Source of the DNA: Leptospira harrisiae
Lineage (GTDB): Bacteria; Spirochaetota; Leptospiria; Leptospirales; Leptospiraceae
Direction: 5' to 3'
Assembly: GCF_002811945.1 (NCBI RefSeq)
Contig: NZ_NPDX01000001.1
Coordinates: 620,001 to 684,000 of the forward strand
DNA: 64,000 bases
In this document: positions 26,676 through 38,005 of the stretch, one piece after another
Numbering within the stretch: the first letter of the stretch is position 1
Layout: each line of letters starts with the position of its first letter
The notes under the pieces: model-generated
Database searches by the model: none
Told to the model about the DNA's origin: nothing
What the model saw: the letters and a program-made list of their open reading frames with translations, nothing else
Made by a program: the position numbers and the translations under genes

Positions 26676-27380
26676 TTAAATTTGGTTGGGGTCGCGGACT
26701 GAGATGAATTTATCAGAGAGAGGAATTTCTAAACGTGCGATGGTAGAATCTTCTCCGATGATGATACGAAAGAAATTAGGGTCTATGCCTTCCCCTTTGA
26801 GCATGATGAGGATGAGGGCAAGTCCAAGACCCGCACCTTCCGTAGTGTCCGCATTGTCCATATAGAATTGGGCGATGTCATCATAGACCATTCCTTTTTC
26901 CAATCGTTCACGGATGGCTTTTTCTTCTTCTTTGGCAATGGGTGTGTTGTTGATAACTTCGATGGTGATTCCATCATCGTTGAATTTAAAATTAATTAAA
27001 CAGTAGTATCCTTTCTTTTTGGCCTTCATTCCAAATTCATTGGACATTTCTTCGGAAAACATCTCACGGTATTCTCTGACCCCTCTAGCATATTCAGAAG
27101 GATTCAACATACTGTATCCACGTTCTTCAAAAAAGACACGTTTTTGGTTGGCTTTGCAGGCATTGATGGCCAGTTCTTTGATAATGGTGTAAAGAGTGGG
27201 GACGAGTGTGGGATAGGTGAGGCGGTCCAGAATCAGGCCTACGGCCTCCTTGATATGTTCCTCTACGGATTTGGAGACCCGGTGAGTCTTTAGCGAGAGA
27301 ATTTTCCCATTTTCGATGTGTAATTTGATGTGATCAGAAATCTCGCTTGTTTCCTTTCCCATACCCGAAATCTTTTCCAT
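26676..27380 (-). CDS. HATPase-domain protein (histidine-kinase-like ATPase, no kinase H-box)
   Basis: A 234-residue soluble protein. After ~60 residues comes an N-box-like block (IIKELAINACKANQ) and a G-rich ATP lid (DTTEGAGLGLALILIMLKG), so the GHKL ATP-binding fold is present. There is no phospho-acceptor His domain. Such stand-alone domains often act as anti-sigma or regulatory kinases. It is followed after 3 bases by the glycosyltransferase gene. The start at 27380 gives MEKISGMGKETSE; the second Met is an alternative. The partner and target are unknown. Confidence 0.75.
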   Translation of the reverse strand: MEKISGMGKETSEISDHIKLHIENGKILSLKTHRVSKSVEEHIKEAVGLILDRLTYPTLVPTLYTIIKELAINACKANQKRVFFEERGYSMLNPSEYARGVREYREMFSEEMSNEFGMKAKKKGYYCLINFKFNDDGITIEVINNTPIAKEEEKAIRERLEKGMVYDDIAQFYMDNADTTEGAGLGLALILIMLKGEGIDPNFFRIIIGEDSTIARLEIPLSDKFISVRDPNQI

Positions 27381-27417
27381 TCAAGTCCTTACTGTCAAGG
27401 TAACTACGACCGCTAGT

Positions 27418-28797
27418 ATGAAAAACCGCAGGCTTCTATCCCTCACCTTATTTCTATCGGCTTTTGCCCCTACCATTCTTTTGTCTCAAAATTTGAAAAT
27501 GAAATCAGTCCGGGTTTGGGACAGTGAAAAATCCAATTTTAGTGGTTTTATCGACCTGGAAGTGGTCCAAGGCAAAATCCTCTCCATCAAAGAAGGGACT
27601 TCGGTTCCTCGTCCTAAGTATCTATTGCCAGGATTTTGTGACGCTTCCGTCACGATTGGATCCAATGGTCGCGGGGGAAAAACAAGCCATGATGAACTGG
27701 CAAGTTATCTCTCTGGGTATTTGGCGGCTGGATTCAGTCATATTGAGTCAGTCGGAGATCCATCTTTTGCCCAAGTACAATCCGAAATCAATAAGTCCAA
27801 GTGGTTTTCTCCCATTGTCACCCAATCCCAAAAACCTGCTTTGTATGAAGAATTAAGCCAAGGTGAAGGTGCTCTCTATACTTCTGGACTTGGTCTTTCT
27901 TTTGATTCCAAACGAAACCGCCACCTCCCGATTTTTCTCAAAGAAGTGGAAAATAGGGGATTTTCTCAAACCGAACTTTTTGCCAAACGGCGAGAAGGAG
28001 AGGAAAAAGGTTACCTTCCAGTAGCGTATACCTTTGGGGACAAAACCAGTTGGGAAGATGCTTTGGACACAGGGTATGCTGTTATTTTTCATCCAATGCC
28101 GGATGGAACCAATCTTTACCGGGCGCAAAAACGAGACTTCCTTTGGGCCCCTATGTTGTCTGTTTTGTATCTCCAAAGTCTCCGGGCAAACCCAGACCAA
28201 TGGAAGGCTGAAGTTTTGGTTTGGTCCGAACTTCATTCTGTTTTTGGTTCTCGTTGGAAAGACACGGCGACAGTCGATTCAGATGAAGAAGAAGGAACAC
28301 CATTCCGTGCAGATTCTTTTTTAGAATACCGTGACACCTTCCAGGCCGAAGCAGAGGTGAAACGAAATCTGCTTTTTGCAAGTGGGGCAGGGCATTGGGG
28401 GCTTTTCCCGGGCCAAGCTGCCATCGTGGAAGTACGTCTTTGGGAATCCGTTTTGGCAAAACCAAAGGAAAGGAAGTTGGATCTTGTGGCCAATCGGACT
28501 GGATTTTGGTCCTCGGTATTTGGTTCTTTTTCCACAAACCTTCTTCCTACAAATTCTGATCCAGAATCCTTACCACAGATCCGCCGTGAAATCATCCAAA
28601 CTTTGACATTGAAAACCTGTCAGTACCTGGGAGCCGATCACGGAGGCAAAATCAGAGTGGGAGGTCCTGCTCATTTTTCCATTCACGACGAAAATCCACT
28701 GAAACGTGCTTCCGGAATATTTCCAATTGAATCCATGGTATTGGGAGGAAAACTGGTCTATACCCCAAAACCCATCAAGGAAGGAACCGCAAAATGA
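27418..28797 (+). CDS. exported amidohydrolase-like protein lacking metal ligands
   Basis: A 459-residue protein with a signal peptide (KNRRLLSLTLFLSAFAPTIL). Residues ~61-75 (PKYLLPGFCDASVTIG) align with the amidohydrolase hallmark PG-F-D-x-H-x-H, but the two metal-binding His residues are replaced by Ser and Thr. A C-terminal composite-domain piece (GGKIRVGGPAHFSIHDENP, ~408-427) also matches the family pattern seen after the barrel. It is therefore probably a non-catalytic relative, or uses other residues. Its last four bases overlap the S1 gene start (ATGA). The function is unknown. Confidence 0.6.
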   Translation: MKNRRLLSLTLFLSAFAPTILLSQNLKMKSVRVWDSEKSNFSGFIDLEVVQGKILSIKEGTSVPRPKYLLPGFCDASVTIGSNGRGGKTSHDELASYLSGYLAAGFSHIESVGDPSFAQVQSEINKSKWFSPIVTQSQKPALYEELSQGEGALYTSGLGLSFDSKRNRHLPIFLKEVENRGFSQTELFAKRREGEEKGYLPVAYTFGDKTSWEDALDTGYAVIFHPMPDGTNLYRAQKRDFLWAPMLSVLYLQSLRANPDQWKAEVLVWSELHSVFGSRWKDTATVDSDEEEGTPFRADSFLEYRDTFQAEAEVKRNLLFASGAGHWGLFPGQAAIVEVRLWESVLAKPKERKLDLVANRTGFWSSVFGSFSTNLLPTNSDPESLPQIRREIIQTLTLKTCQYLGADHGGKIRVGGPAHFSIHDENPLKRASGIFPIESMVLGGKLVYTPKPIKEGTAK

Positions 28798-29948
28798 AAG
28801 GCCCATCCTCAGAATTTGAACGTTTATTAGAAGAAAGTTTTAAAAAAAGACAATCCATTGAACCTGGCTCTCGACATGAAGCAAAGGTAACAGCTGTTAA
28901 GAATGATTATGTATTCATTCGAACTCTAGAAAATAAAATTTTAGGAAATATCTCTACGGAAGAATGGAGAGAAGAAGTTTTACCTAAGGTTGGTGATTCT
29001 CTCGTAGTTTATTTTTTAAAAGAAAACTCAGGTGATTTTTATTTTACGACCTGTCTTTCTGGTGACAACCTAACAGAAGAATTAATGGAGATGGCGACAC
29101 AATATGAAATTCCAGTCCTTGGCCAAATGCTTGTGGAAGCAAGTGGAGGTTGGGATGTTAAACTCGGCAGTCATTCTGCATTTGTACCGTTTAGTCAATT
29201 GGATGTTTCCTTAAAAGGATCAAACCTAGCAGGCAAACGAATCAAATTTGTGATTTCTGAGATTGGAAAAAAACAAAACAAAATTGTTCTGTCTCAGAAA
29301 AAAATTGCTGATAAAGAAAGAGAGACCAAAAAGCAGCTGTTACGTGAAGAGTTAAAAGTTGGAATGTTTGTATCTTGTTCCGTGAAAAGCATTCATAAAT
29401 TTGGCCTCATCGTGGATATGGACGGGTTTGATGCCTTAGTTCCTCAATCAGAAGCTACATACAAAAAAAATGCTGATCTCACCACAGAATTTCGAGTCGG
29501 AGAAACCTTACGTGCGAAAATTCTTACATTGGATTGGGCATCGAACAAAATCTCTCTCAGTGTTAAAGACTTTTTGTCTGACCCCTGGTCAGGAAAACTT
29601 CCATTTAAAGAGTCAGATATTGTGACTGGAACTTTAGAGTCGATCAAACCATTTGGCCTCTTTGTTCGGTTAGGTGATGATTTTTCTGGTCTTGTTCCGA
29701 ACAAAGAAACCGGAGTTCCATCTCGCACGCCTCTGAATACTGTTTTTAACCCAGGCCAAAAAATAGAAGTGTTTGTTATGGAGATCAATCCAGAAAAAAG
29801 ACAAATTGCATTATCAATAGCAAAGGCTGCTGAGGCAAAAGATAGAATGGAATACCAAGAATACATGTCGAAAGAAGAGTCACCCGGTGCCGTTTCTAGT
29901 TTTGGATTGGCTTTGCAAAAATCTTTGGAAAAAAAGAATAAAAAGTAA
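28794..29948 (+). CDS. S1 RNA-binding domain protein (four S1 repeats)
   Basis: A 384-residue protein built of four consecutive S1-type OB folds, beginning near residues 24, 105, 185 and 272. The clearest are GMFVSCSVKSIHKFGLIVDM and GTLESIKPFGLFVRLGDDFSG. It resembles ribosomal protein S1 but is shorter than the usual six-repeat form, so it may be an S1 paralogue binding mRNA or regulating translation. It is translationally coupled to the amidohydrolase-like gene and is followed 8 bases later by trmL. Whether a longer rpsA exists elsewhere cannot be seen here. Confidence 0.85.
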   Translation: MKGPSSEFERLLEESFKKRQSIEPGSRHEAKVTAVKNDYVFIRTLENKILGNISTEEWREEVLPKVGDSLVVYFLKENSGDFYFTTCLSGDNLTEELMEMATQYEIPVLGQMLVEASGGWDVKLGSHSAFVPFSQLDVSLKGSNLAGKRIKFVISEIGKKQNKIVLSQKKIADKERETKKQLLREELKVGMFVSCSVKSIHKFGLIVDMDGFDALVPQSEATYKKNADLTTEFRVGETLRAKILTLDWASNKISLSVKDFLSDPWSGKLPFKESDIVTGTLESIKPFGLFVRLGDDFSGLVPNKETGVPSRTPLNTVFNPGQKIEVFVMEINPEKRQIALSIAKAAEAKDRMEYQEYMSKEESPGAVSSFGLALQKSLEKKNKK

Positions 29949-29956
29949 TTCACGAA

Positions 29957-30424
29957 TTGGAAATCGCACTTTATCGTCCAGAAATACCCCCTAACACGGG
30001 CAATATTGCAAGACTTTGTGTCAATGTAGGGGTTCCCCTGTCCATTGTGGGGGAACCCTCTTTTGACCTCTCAGAAAAAGCGGTCAGGCGAGCAGGTCTT
30101 GATTATTGGAAAGATTTGGATCTTCGTAGGTTTGCCAACTACGAAGAATTTCGAAGCCAAAAACAAGCAGAAGGGAGTCGGATATTTCTCGTTTCCAAGT
30201 TTGGAACTAAAGTGTATTGGGATGTTAACTTCCAAAAAACGGATGTATTTTTATTTGGGAGGGAAACCTCAGGACTTCCGGAAGAAATTCACCAGTCTTG
30301 CCCTCCAGAACATATTATTTCCTTACCTATGGCAGAGGTAAGTCGTTCGATCAATCTTTCCAATGCTGTTGCCATTGTACTTTATGAAGCACTGCGTCAA
30401 GAAAAAACACGGACTAATCCTTAA
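29957..30424 (+). CDS. trmL: tRNA (cytidine(34)-2'-O)-methyltransferase
   Basis: A 155-residue SPOUT-class enzyme that methylates the wobble base ribose of certain tRNA-Leu. The family start EIALYRPEIPPNTGNIARLC is intact, as are FGRETSGLPEEI and the knotted C-terminal SAM-binding region ISLPMAEVSRSINLSNAVAI. The start is TTG at 29957, 8 bases after the S1 gene stop; translation begins directly in the conserved first strand, so no other start fits. Length and all motifs are normal. Confidence 0.93.
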   Translation: MEIALYRPEIPPNTGNIARLCVNVGVPLSIVGEPSFDLSEKAVRRAGLDYWKDLDLRRFANYEEFRSQKQAEGSRIFLVSKFGTKVYWDVNFQKTDVFLFGRETSGLPEEIHQSCPPEHIISLPMAEVSRSINLSNAVAIVLYEALRQEKTRTNP

Positions 30425-30472
30425 AGGATAAAACAATTTACAACTCTTCCGTTCCCATTGAAATGGGAATAT

Positions 30473-31141
30473 ATGCCGTTCCCTCTCTCCAGAACTGAGT
30501 TAGAGAAAGAAGTGAAAACTTTGTTCTCCAATGGCCTCTCGGGGAATGTGAACGATTTTTACTCCTGGGTGTTTATGGAAACCCAAAGGAAATTCAAGGA
30601 CAACCCCAATACAACATTGGAAGCCATCACCTCTCTCCTTGAAGAATTAATCAAAGACGGAATTATCACAACCAACCCTTTGGACCCAAGAGAATTTTCT
30701 CTTGCAGAATCATCACCTATCATTCGTAAAATGGGAGCTTCCGAACAATTTGTAATTCTTGGAGCTCTGCCTTACAACCCTATGCAGTATGTTCGGGCCC
30801 GGTTAGATTATTTTCTAAAACGAAACGGGATTGTCGAAGAGCTGAGGATGGACCTCTGTATTGCCACAGTAGAAGCCGTAGAGAATGCCGCAAAGTACGG
30901 TGACGGTGGTGGGGTTGAAGTAATATTTCAGATAGATAAACACAAAACTTTTACTATAGAAATGATCAATACAGTAAAGGACTTTAATCTAGAAGATGAT
31001 ATTCAGAGAGGTAAGTTTTCTTCCACTGCAACACTAATGCGTGGTATGATGGTCATGCAAAAACTTTTTGATTCCGTTGATTTAGAAATTAGCGATAATC
31101 GAAAACAAGCTATACTCAAAGCAACTCGTAAACTAACATAG
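30473..31141 (+). CDS. HATPase-domain regulatory protein (RsbW/SpoIIAB-like)
   Basis: A 222-residue protein. The N-terminal ~100 residues are unassigned; the rest is a GHKL ATPase related to anti-sigma kinases. The N-box is CIATVEAVENAAKYGDGG, and the ATP-lid region is around KFSSTATLMRGMMVMQKLFD. These proteins in other bacteria bind sigma factors or anti-sigma antagonists. I place the start at ATG 30473 because GGGAA lies 5 bases before it; TTG at 30458 is also in frame. It lies between trmL and uvrB (6 bases before uvrB). The target is unknown. Confidence 0.75.
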   Translation: MPFPLSRTELEKEVKTLFSNGLSGNVNDFYSWVFMETQRKFKDNPNTTLEAITSLLEELIKDGIITTNPLDPREFSLAESSPIIRKMGASEQFVILGALPYNPMQYVRARLDYFLKRNGIVEELRMDLCIATVEAVENAAKYGDGGGVEVIFQIDKHKTFTIEMINTVKDFNLEDDIQRGKFSSTATLMRGMMVMQKLFDSVDLEISDNRKQAILKATRKLT

Positions 31142-31147
31142 GTCCCT

Positions 31148-33142
31148 ATGGCAAATTTCAAAATGGTTTCTCCTTTTAAGGCTGCCGGAGACCAGGTCAA
31201 AGCAATTGAAGATATTGCAAAGTCCTTCGGCGAAGGTAAAAATAAAATTACACTGGTTGGTGTGACAGGTTCAGGAAAAACCTTTACCATGGCCGAGGTC
31301 ATCACCCGTGTCAAAAAACCAACTCTCATTTTGTCACATAACAAAACTCTAGCAGCCCAGCTATTTCGAGAGTTTAAAGAATTTTTTCCCGAAAATGCAG
31401 TAGAATACTTTGTCTCTTATTACGACTACTACCAACCTGAAGCCTACGTTCCTTCTTCTGATACCTTTATTGAAAAAGATATGTCAATGAACGAGGAAAT
31501 CGATAAACTTAGGTTACGCGCCACTTCGAGTTTGTTAGAGCGAGATGATGTGATCATTGTTAGCTCCGTATCTTGTATTTATGGTTTGGGTTCTCCCGAA
31601 GACTATATGAACTCGGTTGTGATGTTACGGATTGGAGACAAAATCGATAGAGATCAAATCATTCGAAAATTTCTTCATATTCAATATGCAAGAAACGATA
31701 TTGATTTTAGCCGAGGGAATTTCCGTGTGCGTGGGGATACCATTGAAATTATGCCTTCGTATCAAGAAGAAGGGATTCGCATTGAACTGTTTGGAGATGA
31801 AATTGATGGATTGTCTAAAATCGATCCACTCACGGGAAAGGTAAAAGTAAAACTAGACAGAGTGGTTGTTTATCCGGCAAAACACTTTATCACTTCTGGT
31901 CCCAAAATCAAAGACGCCATTGAAAAAATCAAATCAGAGATGGCGGAACAAAAGGAAAAATTTTTAAAACAAGGAAAACATTTAGAAGCCGAACGAATTG
32001 AATCTAGAACCAATTATGATATGGAGATGTTGGTTGAGCTCGGTTATTGTAGTGGGATCGAAAATTATTCTCGCCACCTAACTGGAAGAAGTGAAGGTGA
32101 AAGGCCAGCATGTTTGTTAGATTATTTTCCTAATTTAGATTTTTTGCTCATCATAGATGAATCTCATGTTACTCTCCCGCAAATAGGTGGAATGTATGCT
32201 GGGGATAGATCCAGAAAACTAACGTTAGTTGATTTTGGGTTCCGTCTTCCGAGTGCATTGGACAATCGGCCATTGAATTTTGAAGAATTTGAAACGCTTA
32301 CACCAATGACTTTGTATGTTTCGGCCACTCCTGACCAAAGAGAAATTGATAAAAGTGAAGCGGTCATTGAACAAATCATTCGTCCGACGGGTCTACTGGA
32401 TCCAGTTGTGGAAGTTCGCCCCACTACAAACCAAATTGAAGATTTGTTAAACGAAATCAGACTTCGCATTGAAAAGAAAGAACGAATCCTGATCACAACT
32501 CTGACCAAAAAAATGTCGGAAGATTTAACTGACTATTATAAAGAAGTAGGATTAAAAATTGCTTACCTTCATTCGGAAATTGATACCATCGAACGAACAG
32601 AGATCATACGAGATTTGCGTAAGGGCGTTTATGATTGTATCGTAGGAATCAACTTACTCCGAGAAGGATTAGATATTCCAGAGGTTTCGCTTGTAGCGAT
32701 TTTAGACGCAGACAAAGAAGGTTTTTTGAGAAACTATAAATCTCTCATCCAAACCATTGGACGTGCCGCAAGGAATGTAAACGGAAAAGCTATTTTATAT
32801 GCAGACCGAATGACTGATTCTATTAAAAAAGCAATCAGCGAAACGGAACGCCGCCGTCTAATTCAAGAAGCACACAACACGGCAATGGGGATCACTCCTC
32901 AGAGTATCATTAAAGAAATTCATGATATCCTTCCACGCGAAATGGCGGAAGAGGATAGTAAAGAAGAAGCACTCAAGGAAATGGAAAAAGAATTCACCTT
33001 GAAGAAATATAAAACCAAAGACAAGTTACGCGATGCATTGAAAAGAGAAATGTTGCGTTATGCATCGGATTTGGATTTTGAAAAGGCCGCAATGTTTCGT
33101 GATAAAATGTTAGCACTTGGGCCCGATAAACTAGAGTCATAA
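31148..33142 (+). CDS. uvrB: excinuclease ABC subunit B
   Basis: UvrB is the damage-verifying helicase-like subunit of nucleotide excision repair. It is 664 residues long. The P-loop is [14 protein letters not shown], and the beta-hairpin that inserts between strands is [18 protein letters not shown]. The helicase motifs include [12 protein letters not shown] and [16 protein letters not shown]. The C-terminal UVR domain that contacts UvrA/UvrC is [14 protein letters not shown]. lon begins 13 bases after the stop, so the two may be co-transcribed. Confidence 0.97.
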   Translation: MANFKMVSPFKAAGDQVKAIEDIAKSFGEGKNKITLVGVTGSGKTFTMAEVITRVKKPTLILSHNKTLAAQLFREFKEFFPENAVEYFVSYYDYYQPEAYVPSSDTFIEKDMSMNEEIDKLRLRATSSLLERDDVIIVSSVSCIYGLGSPEDYMNSVVMLRIGDKIDRDQIIRKFLHIQYARNDIDFSRGNFRVRGDTIEIMPSYQEEGIRIELFGDEIDGLSKIDPLTGKVKVKLDRVVVYPAKHFITSGPKIKDAIEKIKSEMAEQKEKFLKQGKHLEAERIESRTNYDMEMLVELGYCSGIENYSRHLTGRSEGERPACLLDYFPNLDFLLIIDESHVTLPQIGGMYAGDRSRKLTLVDFGFRLPSALDNRPLNFEEFETLTPMTLYVSATPDQREIDKSEAVIEQIIRPTGLLDPVVEVRPTTNQIEDLLNEIRLRIEKKERILITTLTKKMSEDLTDYYKEVGLKIAYLHSEIDTIERTEIIRDLRKGVYDCIVGINLLREGLDIPEVSLVAILDADKEGFLRNYKSLIQTIGRAARNVNGKAILYADRMTDSIKKAISETERRRLIQEAHNTAMGITPQSIIKEIHDILPREMAEEDSKEEALKEMEKEFTLKKYKTKDKLRDALKREMLRYASDLDFEKAAMFRDKMLALGPDKLES

Positions 33143-33155
33143 GGTAGGATTTGGA

Positions 33156-35528
33156 TTGGAAACAAATGAATTTTGGGAAAACTCAACAAAATTGGCGAGA
33201 ATGGAAGACTCTCTTCCTAAACAGATTTTTCTTCTCCCTATAAAGGTAAGGCCTGTATTCCCTGGAATCATCACCCCTTTAATTGTTCCTCCTGGGCGTT
33301 TCATACAATCTATCGAAGAATCATCGAAAGGCGCTGGGTTTTTAGGGTTAATTCTTTTAAAGGAAGATGAATCGGACCTTCCGTCGGAAGATAATATATT
33401 CCAAATTGGTGTGGTGGCTCGAATTCTAAAAAAAATTAATCTACCTGATGGTGGAATGAATATTTTAGTAAATACCATTCAAAGATTCAAAATCAATTCC
33501 ATTCATACAAAAGAACCAGTTCTTGTCGCTAACGTAAGTTATCCGGAAGAAGAGTTGGGTACTAGTAAAAATAATATCAAGGCTCTAATGAGAACCTTAC
33601 TTATTTTGACGAAGGAACTCGCCCAAAACAATCCTCTGTTTACAGAAGATATGAAACTTACGATGATGAATGTTAATGAACCAGCAAAAATGGCTGATTT
33701 TGTTTGTTCCATTTTAAACTTAGAAAAAGACGAATATCAGTCTGTGATTGAGGCGGTTCAAATCAATGATCGATTGGAAAAAGTATTATTATTTCTTAAA
33801 AAAGAAATAGAGTTGGTTGTACTTCAGAAAAAAATCCAAGAACAGATCAACGATAAAATTGATAACCAACAACGCCAATTTTTTCTGCGAGAACAACTAA
33901 AGGCCATTCAACAAGAGTTAGGAGTTGGAGAAGATAAAACCGAAATCAAATACGAAAAACTTTTGGAGAGACTAAAAGCAATACCAGTTGCTGAAGAAAT
34001 TATCACTGAAGTGGACCGGGAAATTGATAAGTTTAAAAACTCAGATCCAATTTCTAGTGATTATAATGTCATTAGAAATTATTTAGATTTAGTGGATGCC
34101 CTCCCATGGGAAAAACCAACTGAGAAAGATGTAAATCTTCTTCATGCTAAAAAAATACTCAATCGAGATCATCATAAACTTGAAGATGTGAAGGAAAGAA
34201 TTTTAGAATTTTTAGCAGTTCATAAACTTAATCCTAAAAGTAAAGGATCCATCCTATGTTTGGTGGGTCCACCTGGTGTAGGTAAAACTTCCATTGCGAA
34301 ATCCGTTGCAGAAGCACTCGGTAGAAAGTTCTTTCGGTTTTCAGTGGGTGGAGTTAGAGATGAAGCTGAAATCAAAGGACATCGAAGAACTTATATCGGT
34401 GCTATGCCCGGAAAACTCATCAATGCACTAAAGATCACTAAAGAAAGAGATACTGTGATACTTTTAGATGAAATTGATAAGATGTCACAAGGTTACCAAG
34501 GTGATCCTCAATCAGCCTTACTTGAAGTTTTGGACCCAGAACAAAATTCAAATTTTAGAGACCATTATTTAGATTTACCTTTTGATCTTTCTGATGTACT
34601 TTTTATCGCTACTGCGAATACATTTGAGCCAATCCCTCGAGTTTTGCTTGATCGCATGGAAGTGATTCAACTTTCAGGTTACATCACAGAAGAAAAAGTT
34701 CAAATATTCCAAAAGTATCTTTGGAAAAAGATATTTGAAAAAAATGGATTAAATCCTAATTCCTTTTCAATGAAAAAGGAAACGGTTGCTCTCCTTATCA
34801 ATTCTTATTCTAGAGAATCGGGCCTTCGCGGTTTGGAAAAAACATTTGATAAACTGGTTAGGAAAATTGCCCTAAAACAAGTATTAAAGGAAAAGTATTC
34901 GAAAGAAATTCGAGAAAAAGACTTGGTGGATTACCTTGGACCTCCTCCATTTGTTGACGATCGAATGACTAGTCCAAAAGTTCCTGGAACAGCACTGGGT
35001 CTTGCTTGGACAAACGCAGGTGGTTCTACATTGTTAATTGAAGCTGTTCTCATTCCAGGCAAAGGTGGTCTGACTCTTACAGGTCAAATGGGGAAAATGA
35101 TGGAAGAGTCGGCAAACATTGCTTTATCGTTTGTTAAGAATTATATAAACAATGATGTTTTGTTTGAAAAGAAAGCCATCCACTTGCATGTCCCTGATGG
35201 AGCAACTCCAAAGGATGGACCAAGTGCAGGGATTACTATGGCAACAGCGATTTTGTCTCTCGTAACAGATCAGGTAATTGCACCGGGGGTTGGAATGACC
35301 GGAGAACTTACGTTAACTGGTGAAGTTTTGGCTATCGGCGGCTTGCGTGAAAAAATCGTAGCTGCAAAACGAGTTGGGGTTAAAAAAATTATTTTTCCAA
35401 AAGACAATGAGAAAGCATTTCAGGAAATTCCTGATTATGTGAAACGTGGTGTTACTTTTTACCCTGTGACTCGCTTTGAAGAAGTAGAAAAGTTGGTATT
35501 TCGTAAATCAAAAGGTAAAAAGAAATGA
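33156..35528 (+). CDS. lon: ATP-dependent protease La (Lon)
   Basis: A 790-residue Lon protease, which degrades damaged and regulatory proteins in the cytoplasm. The N-terminal substrate domain ([16 protein letters not shown]) is followed by a coiled-coil and the AAA+ module with P-loop [13 protein letters not shown] and Walker [12 protein letters not shown]. The protease domain carries the catalytic Ser in [13 protein letters not shown] and the Lys in [13 protein letters not shown]. The start is TTG 33156, with AGGTAGGA shortly upstream. Its stop overlaps the next gene's start as ATGA. Confidence 0.96.
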   Translation: METNEFWENSTKLARMEDSLPKQIFLLPIKVRPVFPGIITPLIVPPGRFIQSIEESSKGAGFLGLILLKEDESDLPSEDNIFQIGVVARILKKINLPDGGMNILVNTIQRFKINSIHTKEPVLVANVSYPEEELGTSKNNIKALMRTLLILTKELAQNNPLFTEDMKLTMMNVNEPAKMADFVCSILNLEKDEYQSVIEAVQINDRLEKVLLFLKKEIELVVLQKKIQEQINDKIDNQQRQFFLREQLKAIQQELGVGEDKTEIKYEKLLERLKAIPVAEEIITEVDREIDKFKNSDPISSDYNVIRNYLDLVDALPWEKPTEKDVNLLHAKKILNRDHHKLEDVKERILEFLAVHKLNPKSKGSILCLVGPPGVGKTSIAKSVAEALGRKFFRFSVGGVRDEAEIKGHRRTYIGAMPGKLINALKITKERDTVILLDEIDKMSQGYQGDPQSALLEVLDPEQNSNFRDHYLDLPFDLSDVLFIATANTFEPIPRVLLDRMEVIQLSGYITEEKVQIFQKYLWKKIFEKNGLNPNSFSMKKETVALLINSYSRESGLRGLEKTFDKLVRKIALKQVLKEKYSKEIREKDLVDYLGPPPFVDDRMTSPKVPGTALGLAWTNAGGSTLLIEAVLIPGKGGLTLTGQMGKMMEESANIALSFVKNYINNDVLFEKKAIHLHVPDGATPKDGPSAGITMATAILSLVTDQVIAPGVGMTGELTLTGEVLAIGGLREKIVAAKRVGVKKIIFPKDNEKAFQEIPDYVKRGVTFYPVTRFEEVEKLVFRKSKGKKK

Positions 35529-38005
35529 GCCAACAAACGAATTCTTTTATACTAATCTTAGAAGTATTATATGGTCATTTTATAGATCTCCTTCGTTTTT
35601 TCTGGGTTAGGCGGGTTCGTTTTTTAAGTTTAGGATTAGTGATTGGTATTTTTTTGTCTTTTTTCTTTTTAGGCGGAGCTTATGTGGTTTGGTCTGGCGA
35701 AGAAGCACGAGTTCATAAATCTCTTGAAAAATACAGATCAGAAGTATCTAACTTTTATGATAGTTTCCAGCCAAAGTCAGTTAAGATTTTGGATAGCAGT
35801 GGGAAAGTTATGGGGGAGTTTTACCGTAGAAATTTTCGACCCATTCGAACTGACAATTTAGGAAAACACAATGTCATTGTATGGGCAGTTCTTTCTTCTG
35901 AAGATAGGGAATTTTTTTCACATTCTGGATTGAACTATACTGCCATAGGCCGTGCCATTGTTACAAATTTGGTTCAGTTTCGGTTATCCCAGGGTGGATC
36001 GACCATCTCACAACAGTTAGCTAAACTTACTTTAAACTTAGGAAAACGAAATTTATTTAATAAGTTAACTGAACTGTATTGTACATTTTATATTGAAAGC
36101 CAATATTCTAAAGAAGAAATTTTGGCGATGTATCTAAACCAAATTTTTTTAGGTGAAGGAAATACTGGTGTAGAAGAAGCTGCAAGGTATTATTTTAGAA
36201 AACCAGCATCAGAACTCAGTCCAGAGGAAGCTGCCTTACTTGTAGGTATCATTCCTGCTCCAAGTGTATATAATCCTGTCAGAAATTTAGGAATTGCACT
36301 TTCGAGACAGAAACGCGTGTTATATGACATGGCAAGGAATCCAGAACTGCATCCATCTCAAAAAGATATTCCAAATAAATTTTCTGATTCAATTGAGTTG
36401 AATCTAAAAAAATTTAGAACTATTTATAAAGTTAAGGAAAATAAAGACGAAGAAGGAAATCCAAAGTATTCCAGTGAAATTGGAAAGTATGGTGCTGATA
36501 AAGACTTTCGTGTTAACTTAGCTCCAGATTTTAATTCTGAAATTCGAAGGTTTGTATTGGAAAAATTTTCAAATGAAGATTTGGAAGAACGTGGTTTACT
36601 TGTTTATACTACTTTGGATTTAGAAAAACAAAGATTCGCCGAAGAAGCGTTACGTGTTGGCGTTGACTCTGTCAGAGCCGATCTTACAAAACAAGAAGCA
36701 GACTATCAAAGCAAAGGAAAAGCAGAATTAGCCGAAGTCACTCGTGCCATTTTACCACAACTGAGTGGATCAATGATTTCATTAGATCCTGAAACTGGGG
36801 ATGTGGAAGCGATGGTAGGTGGTTATAAAATTTCAAATGTGTTTCGCTTCAATCGCGCAGAGGATGCGAGAAGACAACCAGGATCCACCATCAAAGCCCT
36901 CGTGTATGCACTTGCATTTGAAAAACGAATAGTTAATCCTTCCTCCCGAATCAAAGACGAAAAATTAGATATCTCTGGATATTCACCGAAAAACTGGTAT
37001 AAAGGTTATAAAGGAGAGATCACAGTTAGGCAAGCACTTGCGCAGTCAGTCAACACGGTCTCTGTTAAGTTACTACATGAAATTGGGATTTCCTATTTTG
37101 TTCAAAAATTAAGTGCCATCCTTTCCATTCCTGAAGAAGAGGCAGAACTTCGGTTCCAACGAAATTTATCTTTAGCACTTGGATCAGGGGAACTTAGCCC
37201 CATGGAACTTTCTGTGATTTATGCAACCCTTATGAATGGGGGACGACGAGTCACTCCTAGGAAGATTATAAAAATCACTGATTTGGATGGAAACGAATTC
37301 TATAATACAATTCCCAACGAAGCCGCAGAACAGATATTAGATCCAGTAGCATGCGCCATGGCAATTAATACGTTGCAATCGGTTTTGACTGAAGAAGGAA
37401 CAATGACCTTAAAGCGGAAAGAAGGGGAACCTTTTTTGTATGCTGGAAAAACAGGAACAGTCCAATCTCCAAAATTAACTTCATCCAGATGGAAAGGTTT
37501 GAAAGGCGTTAGGGATGTTTGGTTTGCAGGTCTAACGCCAAGAAATGTAACGGTTGTTTGGGTAGGGCATGACGAAGGAGCACCTTTCCCTGGTTCGGGT
37601 TCTGGAGTTTCCGGCGGAATTTGGTACAAATACACTCAAAATGTAAAATCTAAACTTGGGATGGGGAATCAGTTGATTTCAAACTTTGTTGGAGATTTCG
37701 TAAAAGTAGATGTTTGCGCTGATGACGGAACTATCATCGAGTCCACTCCAGATTACATTTGTAAGGTTCCTTTGTATGCACAATATTATTACATTGGTGA
37801 TTTACCGCCGAAACGAGCCGGTTTTGCAAAACAAGAACCACAACAAAATTCAATTCCAAAACCTGAGTTAATAGACGATGACTCGGAAATTTCGACTTAC
37901 GATTCACAAGGAAGTCGTATCCAACCTACTGCAGTGGATTCAGTAGAACTAGAACCGCCACTTATAGAAAATCGGCGAGCTCGTTATAACGAAGAAACTC
38001 CTTAG
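35525..38005 (+). CDS. class A penicillin-binding protein (PBP1A-like)
   Basis: A bifunctional peptidoglycan synthase of 826 residues with one N-terminal membrane anchor (~35-60). The glycosyltransferase domain has [20 protein letters not shown] (catalytic Glu) and [13 protein letters not shown]. The transpeptidase domain has the active Ser in [12 protein letters not shown], the SVN motif in [11 protein letters not shown], and KTG in [10 protein letters not shown]. The C-terminus is polar and variable. Its last 44 bases overlap the convergent substrate-binding lipoprotein gene. It is translationally coupled to lon by ATGA, an unusual pairing. Confidence 0.95.
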   Translation: MSQQTNSFILILEVLYGHFIDLLRFFWVRRVRFLSLGLVIGIFLSFFFLGGAYVVWSGEEARVHKSLEKYRSEVSNFYDSFQPKSVKILDSSGKVMGEFYRRNFRPIRTDNLGKHNVIVWAVLSSEDREFFSHSGLNYTAIGRAIVTNLVQFRLSQGGSTISQQLAKLTLNLGKRNLFNKLTELYCTFYIESQYSKEEILAMYLNQIFLGEGNTGVEEAARYYFRKPASELSPEEAALLVGIIPAPSVYNPVRNLGIALSRQKRVLYDMARNPELHPSQKDIPNKFSDSIELNLKKFRTIYKVKENKDEEGNPKYSSEIGKYGADKDFRVNLAPDFNSEIRRFVLEKFSNEDLEERGLLVYTTLDLEKQRFAEEALRVGVDSVRADLTKQEADYQSKGKAELAEVTRAILPQLSGSMISLDPETGDVEAMVGGYKISNVFRFNRAEDARRQPGSTIKALVYALAFEKRIVNPSSRIKDEKLDISGYSPKNWYKGYKGEITVRQALAQSVNTVSVKLLHEIGISYFVQKLSAILSIPEEEAELRFQRNLSLALGSGELSPMELSVIYATLMNGGRRVTPRKIIKITDLDGNEFYNTIPNEAAEQILDPVACAMAINTLQSVLTEEGTMTLKRKEGEPFLYAGKTGTVQSPKLTSSRWKGLKGVRDVWFAGLTPRNVTVVWVGHDEGAPFPGSGSGVSGGIWYKYTQNVKSKLGMGNQLISNFVGDFVKVDVCADDGTIIESTPDYICKVPLYAQYYYIGDLPPKRAGFAKQEPQQNSIPKPELIDDDSEISTYDSQGSRIQPTAVDSVELEPPLIENRRARYNEETP

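Noticed and set aside
27853..28606. Several long open frames opposite or alongside the amidohydrolase-like gene
   Set aside because: Low-complexity translations without domains; the coding strand has a signal peptide and family blocks.
29444..29953. Minus-strand 169-residue frame opposite the S1 gene
   Set aside because: A shadow of the S1 repeats on the other strand; no start signal or family match.
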